Shown here one piece after another: positions 59,892 through 64,000 of a stretch of DNA of 64,000 nucleotides. Made by a program: the position numbers and the translations under genes. Each line of letters opens with the position of its first letter. The stretch's first letter is position 1. Under the pieces are notes generated by a model that was not told the DNA's origin, searched no databases, and saw nothing but the letters and a program-made list of their open reading frames with translations. Source of the DNA: JAHJQZ01 sp963676075 (GTDB taxonomy: Bacteria > Pseudomonadota > Alphaproteobacteria > Rhizobiales > Devosiaceae). Location of the stretch: positions 1-64,000 of the forward strand of contig CAXXNZ010000003.1 in assembly GCA_963676075.2 (NCBI GenBank). Reading direction: 5' to 3'.

Positions 59892-60260
59892 TCAGACTTT
59901 TGCGTAGCAGACCTTGATGACGCCGGCATTGCGGAAGCCAAGCTTGTCGGCGGCGGCGAGCGACAGGTCGAGCACGCGACCCTTGATGAACGGCCCGCGA
60001 TCATTGATGCGCACGACAACGGTGCGGCCGTTGTTCGGGTTGACGATCTTGAGCTTGGTGCCAAACGGCAAGGAGCGGTGGGCAGCGGTCATTTCGCTGG
60101 GGTTCATGGTCTCGCCGGAGGCGGTGGTCCCGGGAAGGGCGTACCACGAGGCGCGGCCGCACTGTTCGGGTTGTGCGGCATAGCCGGCAGATGAGGCGGC
60201 AAATGTGATCAATGCAGCCGTCGGCACGGCCAGACACAGGCGAAGAAGTTTACTCGACAC
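59892..60260 (-). CDS. RlpA-family septal ring lytic transglycosylase-like protein
   Basis: A 122-residue secreted protein. From GTG 60260 it has a signal peptide (KLLRLCLAVPTAALITFAAS, cut near AGYAA) and then a double-psi beta-barrel. The barrel contains CGRASWYALPGTTASGETM, AAHRSLPFGTKLKIVNP and VVVRINDRGPF, with the Asp of the RlpA active site in INDRGPF. RlpA proteins cleave denuded glycan strands or bind them. There is no SPOR domain and no lipobox, so it is a minimal form. GGAG lies 11 bases before the GTG; a longer frame upstream is probably untranslated. Confidence 0.83.
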   Translation of the reverse strand: MSSKLLRLCLAVPTAALITFAASSAGYAAQPEQCGRASWYALPGTTASGETMNPSEMTAAHRSLPFGTKLKIVNPNNGRTVVVRINDRGPFIKGRVLDLSLAAADKLGFRNAGVIKVCYAKV

Positions 60261-60610
60261 TACTTGGGTTGCTCCGGACAGTTGGATAACTGACGGGGCG
60301 CGTAAGCGGGGCGTGTGGCCAGAATGTGTTGAGCGGACCGAGATCCGTTGCGCAGCTGCAACACCCTGCGCCATTCGGATGGCGTTGATTAACGGCCCGC
60401 CGCCTTTAAGCGGTGCCTTTTATCCATCTCCGGGGCGCAGTCACGATGTTGCTCAGTCTACAACGCTGTTGGCTTTCGGTCCTAACGAAGAACCGCCACA
60501 AAAGTTCCCTGCCCAAGGCCAGAATCTGTGCCTGTTTTTGACCAATTGATAAAAAATTTCTCCTGCGCTAGCATCCATCAGCTCTGAGGCTCTTGATCGG
60601 GAGAAGGCGA
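60261..60610. other. Divergent region between rlpA-like gene and preT
   Basis: A 350-bp region with no gene. Its right end is AT-rich (TTTTTGACCAATTGATAAAAAATTTC in two overlapping parts) and holds the RutR-like box. The left part has GC-rich short inverted repeats but no clear terminator. Confidence 0.6.
60538..60553. promoter_or_regulatory. RutR-like operator upstream of preT
   Basis: TTGACCAATTGATAAA compared with the published E. coli RutR consensus TTGACCANNTGGTCAA has a perfect left half and 5 of 7 in the right half. RutR responds to uracil/thymine. Here the box sits 58 bp before the preT start codon, where a repressor would block initiation. No rutR gene is in the window. Confidence 0.5.
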
Positions 60611-61945
60611 ATGTCCGGCGAACAGGTGAGAAGCGGAATCGCGGGCGGACGGTTACCGCCGGAGCAATACGCCGAGAACTTTGCCGATCTTCATCCGCTG
60701 TTGACGGAGCACGAGGCCAGGGTCGAGGCTGACCGTTGCTATTTCTGCTACGACGCACCGTGCCAGAATGCCTGCCCGACAAGCATCGATATTCCGATGT
60801 TCATCCGCCAGATCGCGTCCGACAATCCGCTCGGCGCCGCCAAGACGATCTTTGACGAGAACATCCTCGGGGGCATGTGCGCCCGCGTCTGTCCGACCGA
60901 AACGCTGTGCGAAGAGGTCTGTGTGCGCGAGGTTGCCGAAGGCAAACCGGTCAAGATTGGCCAGCTGCAGCGTTACGCCACCGACAAGGCGATGGCCGAA
61001 GACAGCCAGTTCTACGAGCGCGCCCCGGCGACCGGCAAAAAGGTCGCGATCGTCGGCGCCGGCCCGGCCGGGCTTTCCGCCGCCCACCGGCTTGCCATGC
61101 TCGGCCATGACGTCACGATCTTTGAGAAAAAGGACAAGCCCGGCGGGCTCAACGAATACGGCATTGCAGCCTACAAGACCGTCGACAATTTCGCCCAGGC
61201 CGAGGTCGACTGGCTGCTGAAGATTGGCGGCATTGCCATCGAATACGGCAAGGCGCTGGGCCGCGATGTGGCGCTCGATGCGCTGGCCGAGAGCCATGAC
61301 GCGGTGTTCGTGGCGGTCGGGCTTGGCGCGGCGAGCCGGCTCGACATTCCCGGCGCCGACCTCCCCGGTGTCGAACCGGCGCTCGATTTCATCGCCCGGC
61401 TGCGCCAGGCCGATGACTTAAGCGCCTTACCCGTCGGCCAGGATGTCGTCGTCATCGGCGGCGGCATGACGGCAGTCGACGCGGCGGTGCAGTCAAAACT
61501 GCTCGGGGCCCGCACGGTGTCGATGGTTTATCGCCGCGGCCGCGACCGCATGCCGGCTTCGGGCTACGAACAGGACCTGGCCGCCGCCCATGGCGTGAAC
61601 CTGATTTTCAACGCCAACCCCAAGGCCTTCGAAAGCGAAGGCGAACGGCTCAATGCCGTATTCGAGTATACGCGCGACGATGCAGGCAAGCTCGTTGGCA
61701 CTGGCGAAACGCTGGTGCTTGCCGCCGACCAGGTGTTGGTCGCCATCGGGCAGAGTCTGGACGCCGCGCAGGCCGGCCTTGCGCGCGATGGTTCGGCTTT
61801 CGCGCGTTCGGAAGGCAATAAATCCTCTCGCGATAAGATCTGGGTCGGTGGCGACTGCGCCCAGGGTGGCGACGACCTGACGGTCAGCGCCGTTCAGGAC
61901 GGCAAGGTCGCGGCTCTCGACATTCACAAGTATCTGATGGGCTGA
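60611..61945 (+). CDS. preT: NAD-dependent dihydropyrimidine dehydrogenase subunit PreT
   Basis: PreT is the flavoprotein electron-input subunit of dihydropyrimidine dehydrogenase, which with PreA reduces uracil and thymine in the reductive degradation pathway. The 444-residue product resembles the glutamate synthase small subunit. It has cysteines in RCYFCYDAPCQNACPTSIDI and MCARVCPTETLCEEVCVRE for Fe-S clusters, an FAD motif VAIVGAGPAGLSAAHRL, and an NAD motif VVVIGGGMTAVDAAVQ. AIGQSLD and WVGGDCAQGGDDLT close the FAD fold. GGGAG seven bases before the ATG at 60611. First gene of the operon. Confidence 0.92.
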   Translation: MSGEQVRSGIAGGRLPPEQYAENFADLHPLLTEHEARVEADRCYFCYDAPCQNACPTSIDIPMFIRQIASDNPLGAAKTIFDENILGGMCARVCPTETLCEEVCVREVAEGKPVKIGQLQRYATDKAMAEDSQFYERAPATGKKVAIVGAGPAGLSAAHRLAMLGHDVTIFEKKDKPGGLNEYGIAAYKTVDNFAQAEVDWLLKIGGIAIEYGKALGRDVALDALAESHDAVFVAVGLGAASRLDIPGADLPGVEPALDFIARLRQADDLSALPVGQDVVVIGGGMTAVDAAVQSKLLGARTVSMVYRRGRDRMPASGYEQDLAAAHGVNLIFNANPKAFESEGERLNAVFEYTRDDAGKLVGTGETLVLAADQVLVAIGQSLDAAQAGLARDGSAFARSEGNKSSRDKIWVGGDCAQGGDDLTVSAVQDGKVAALDIHKYLMG

Positions 61946-61955
61946 GGCCAGGCAC

Positions 61956-62348
61956 GTGACCGAGCTGATCGCCCGAATTGCCGGTCCCTATTTCCTGCTG
62001 ACGGCTGTCGGTTTCGCGGTGTCGCACGGCTTTTACACCCGCATGATCCTCGGCAATGAAAAGGCCGATCCGGTGCTGCTCAACCTCAGCGGCGCGGCTC
62101 ATTTCATCATCGGCATGCTGGTCCTGGTCAATCATTTCCGTTTCGGTTCGATCGCCGAAGGCGCGGTAACCCTGGTCGGCATCGCCGCTGCCCTTAAGGG
62201 CGCGGCGCTGATCGCGGTGCCGGAGATGACGCTCAAATCGCCCAAGACGGTCGGCGGGGCGCTGACCGGCTCGACCGCCGGCTTCGGGCTGGCGGGTCTT
62301 TATCTTTCCTTCGTCGGCTATTGGCCGCTCGTTTCTGGCGCAAATTAG
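61956..62348 (+). CDS. Small integral membrane protein between preT and preA
   Basis: A 130-residue protein with four predicted hydrophobic segments (about residues 7-25, 43-60, 66-88 and 107-126). It begins MTELIARIAGPYFLLTAVGF and contains GFYTRMILGNEKADPVLLNL and HFIIGMLVLVNHFRFG. It starts with GTG 10 bases after preT and ends 8 bases before preA. I do not recognise a family. Position suggests a role in pyrimidine uptake, product export or membrane anchoring of the PreTA complex, but that is inference from context. Confidence 0.75.
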   Translation: MTELIARIAGPYFLLTAVGFAVSHGFYTRMILGNEKADPVLLNLSGAAHFIIGMLVLVNHFRFGSIAEGAVTLVGIAAALKGAALIAVPEMTLKSPKTVGGALTGSTAGFGLAGLYLSFVGYWPLVSGAN

Positions 62349-62356
62349 GGGGTTCC

Positions 62357-63679
62357 ATGGCAGACCTTTCAAGCACCTTTGTCGGTATCAAGTCTCCGAA
62401 CCCGTTCTGGCTCGCTTCGGCGCCGCCGACCGACAAAGCCTATAATGTCGAACGGGCCTTCAAGGCCGGCTGGGGCGGGGTCGTCTGGAAGACCCTCGGC
62501 GAAGACGGTCCGCCGGTCGTCAACGTCAACGGCCCGCGTTATGGCGCCATCTGGTCCGGCGACCGCCGGTTGATCGGGCTCAACAACATCGAGCTGATCA
62601 CCGACCGGCCGCTGCAGCTCAACCTTCAGGAAATCAAGCAGATCAAGAAGGACTGGCCCGACCGTGCTGTGGTCGTCTCGTTGATGGTGCCCTGCGAGGA
62701 GCACGCCTGGAAAGCCATTCTGCCGCTGGTCGAGGAGACCGGTGCCGACGGGATCGAACTCAACTTCGGATGCCCGCACGGCATGTCCGAACGCGGCATG
62801 GGCGCCGCCGTCGGCCAGGTTCCCGAATATGTCGAGATGGTCACGCGCTGGTGCAAGGCCAACACGCGCATGCCGGTCATCGTCAAGCTGACGCCCAACA
62901 TCACCGACGTTCGCTATTCGGCCCGCGCCGCCAAGAAGGGCGGAGCGGATGCGGTCTCGCTGATCAACACCATCAACTCGATCACCGGTGTCGATCTCGA
63001 CAGTTTCGCGCCGTCACCGACCATCGACGGCAAAGGCAGCCACGGCGGCTATTGCGGTCCGGCGGTCAAGCCGATCGCTTTGCACATGGTGGCCGAGATC
63101 GCTGCAGATCCCGAGATGGATGGCCTGCCGATTTCCGGTATCGGCGGAATCACCACCTGGCGCGACGCCGCCGAATTCATGGCGCTCGGCGCCTCCAACG
63201 TGCAGGTGTGCACGGCAGTGATGACCTATGGCTTCAAGATCGTCGACGAGATGATTTCGGGGCTCTCCAACTGGATGGACGAAAAGGGGCACGCATCGGT
63301 CGACGACGTGGTTGGCCGCGCCGTGCCCAATGTGTCCAAGTGGGAGCATCTCAACCTCAACTACATCACCAAGGCTCATATCGACGAGGAAAAGTGCATC
63401 GAATGCGGCCGTTGCCACATCGCCTGCGAGGACACCTCGCACCAGGCGATCACCAATACCAAGGACGGCAAGCGCCATTTCGAGGTGATCGACGCCGAAT
63501 GTGTTGGCTGTAATCTCTGCGTTAACGTGTGCCCGGTCGAGGATTGCATCACCATGGTGCCGATGGCGCCTGGCTCGGTCGATCCGCGTACAAACCGCAA
63601 GGTCGAGGCCGGTTATGCCAACTGGACGACGCATCCGAACAATCCCGGATCGGTGTGCTTCCCGGAGCCGGCGGAATAG
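62357..63679 (+). CDS. preA: NAD-dependent dihydropyrimidine dehydrogenase subunit PreA
   Basis: PreA is the catalytic FMN subunit that reduces the pyrimidine ring. The 440-residue product begins with a dihydroorotate-dehydrogenase-like barrel (GIKSPNPFWLASAPPTDKAY, ELNFGCPHGMSERGMGAAVG, VIVKLTPNITDV, SLINTINSI and SGIGGITTWRDAAEF). It ends in a ferredoxin domain with two 4Fe-4S motifs: CIECGRCHIAC and CVGCNLCVNVCP. AGGGGG four bases before the ATG. In such operons hydantoinase and beta-ureidopropionase genes normally follow; the window ends too soon to see them. Confidence 0.95.
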   Translation: MADLSSTFVGIKSPNPFWLASAPPTDKAYNVERAFKAGWGGVVWKTLGEDGPPVVNVNGPRYGAIWSGDRRLIGLNNIELITDRPLQLNLQEIKQIKKDWPDRAVVVSLMVPCEEHAWKAILPLVEETGADGIELNFGCPHGMSERGMGAAVGQVPEYVEMVTRWCKANTRMPVIVKLTPNITDVRYSARAAKKGGADAVSLINTINSITGVDLDSFAPSPTIDGKGSHGGYCGPAVKPIALHMVAEIAADPEMDGLPISGIGGITTWRDAAEFMALGASNVQVCTAVMTYGFKIVDEMISGLSNWMDEKGHASVDDVVGRAVPNVSKWEHLNLNYITKAHIDEEKCIECGRCHIACEDTSHQAITNTKDGKRHFEVIDAECVGCNLCVNVCPVEDCITMVPMAPGSVDPRTNRKVEAGYANWTTHPNNPGSVCFPEPAE

Positions 63680-63754
63680 CGTCGGGCCAATGCAGCCGGC
63701 GTTTTGCCGACTCGCCTCAACCCCGATAGAACGCGGGAAAGAGGAGGCGTGCAC

Positions 63755-64000
63755 ATGACATATGAGCTTTTCTACTGGCCCGGTCTGCAGGGGCGCGGCG
63801 AATTCGTCCGCCTGGCGCTCGAGGATGCCGGCGCCGACTATGTCGATATGTGCCGTATCAACGGTACGGACGAGATGCAGCGATTGATGAAGGACGGCAA
63901 CGGCGGGGTGTTGCCCTTTGCGCCGCCGTTTTTGCGCGACGACGGTCTCGTTGTCGGTCAGGTGGCGCTGATCCTGTTTCATCTCGGCGGCAAGTTGGGA
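63755..64000 (+). CDS. Glutathione S-transferase family protein, N-terminal part (cut by window edge)
   Basis: An open frame of 82 codons running off the right edge. It starts MTYELFYWPGLQGRGEFVRL, the N-terminal thioredoxin-like start of a GST, with Tyr7 in the position of a catalytic tyrosine. LALEDAGADYVDM follows, and LPFAPPFLRDDGLVVGQVAL carries the cis-Pro region and the glutathione-binding turn. GGAGG seven bases before the ATG at 63755. It begins 75 bp after preA and may be in the same operon, or a separate detoxification gene. Confidence 0.8.
   Translation, partial: MTYELFYWPGLQGRGEFVRLALEDAGADYVDMCRINGTDEMQRLMKDGNGGVLPFAPPFLRDDGLVVGQVALILFHLGGKLG

Noticed and set aside
1..64000. 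tRNA, rRNA, CRISPR arrays, insertion sequences and phage genes
   Set aside because: I looked for T-loop/acceptor patterns, regularly spaced repeats and transposase or integrase motifs and saw none.

Overview
The window is a GC-rich, densely coding chromosomal segment of an alphaproteobacterium, most likely of the order Hyphomicrobiales (Rhizobiales) and perhaps a Devosia- or Pelagibacterium-like lineage. That placement is inferred from gene order: hrcA-grpE divergent from rph-rdgB-hemW, mutS-glnD-murJ-trpS, nifU-tsaB-rimI-plsC-miaB-phoH-ybeY-corC-lnt-metK-trmB, and rimP-nusA-ylxR-infB-rbfA-truB. The CtrA-like boxes and the dispersed intergenic palindromes of the 'GGAAAA...TTTTCC...GCTCTAG' kind fit the same group. 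No rRNA, tRNA, CRISPR array, transposase or prophage gene was seen.

Layout. 1-6.1 kb: heat-shock regulators (grpE, hrcA), then divergent RNA/nucleotide housekeeping (rph, rdgB, hemW) and a PBP-activator-like lipoprotein; a heat-shock-type promoter reads off the left edge. 6.4-15.1 kb: rsmI-yraN-gshB-marC, an NTF2-like protein, a newly noticed 31-residue basic protein, cfa, a GH25 lipoprotein, a YifB/ComM ATPase and a cold-shock/DUF1294 fusion. 15.2-20.7 kb: a pentose cluster of aldose epimerase, LacI-type regulator, xylulokinase and GH43 xylosidase, without xylA. 20.8-33 kb: O-acetylhomoserine sulfhydrylase, mutS, glnD, murJ, trpS, a cysteine hydrolase with a divergent GlxA-type regulator, and a universal stress protein. 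33.0-33.6 kb: a noncoding composite of MITE-like and structured repeats. 33.6-44.8 kb: the nifU-to-trmB core run, in which miaB is broken by three +1 homopolymer changes.

44.8-48.3 kb is an accessory block lying between trmB and rimP: two paralogous 88-residue secreted proteins that share about 140 bp of upstream sequence, a ketopantoate-reductase-like enzyme and an HxlR regulator. 48.4-55.7 kb is the transcription/translation operon rimP-nusA-ylxR-infB-rbfA-truB, preceded by an attenuator-like terminator. 55.7-60.3 kb holds two paralogous MFS transporters around an mmcB-like gene, a dCMP-deaminase-like enzyme, a degenerate response-regulator-like protein and an RlpA-family protein. 60.6-63.7 kb is a reductive pyrimidine-degradation operon (preT, a small membrane protein, preA) under a RutR-like operator, followed by a glutathione S-transferase cut by the right edge.

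Most of the window is ordinary core genome. The points most worth a second look are: the duplicated secreted-protein genes with a conserved leader; two paralogous noncoding repeats whose hairpin stems co-vary; a leader ORF translationally coupled to xylB inside a perfect palindrome; the triple-frameshifted miaB; the 31-aa basic protein; and the unknown membrane protein in the preT/preA operon. All functional statements come from reading motifs and gene context; no database search was run.
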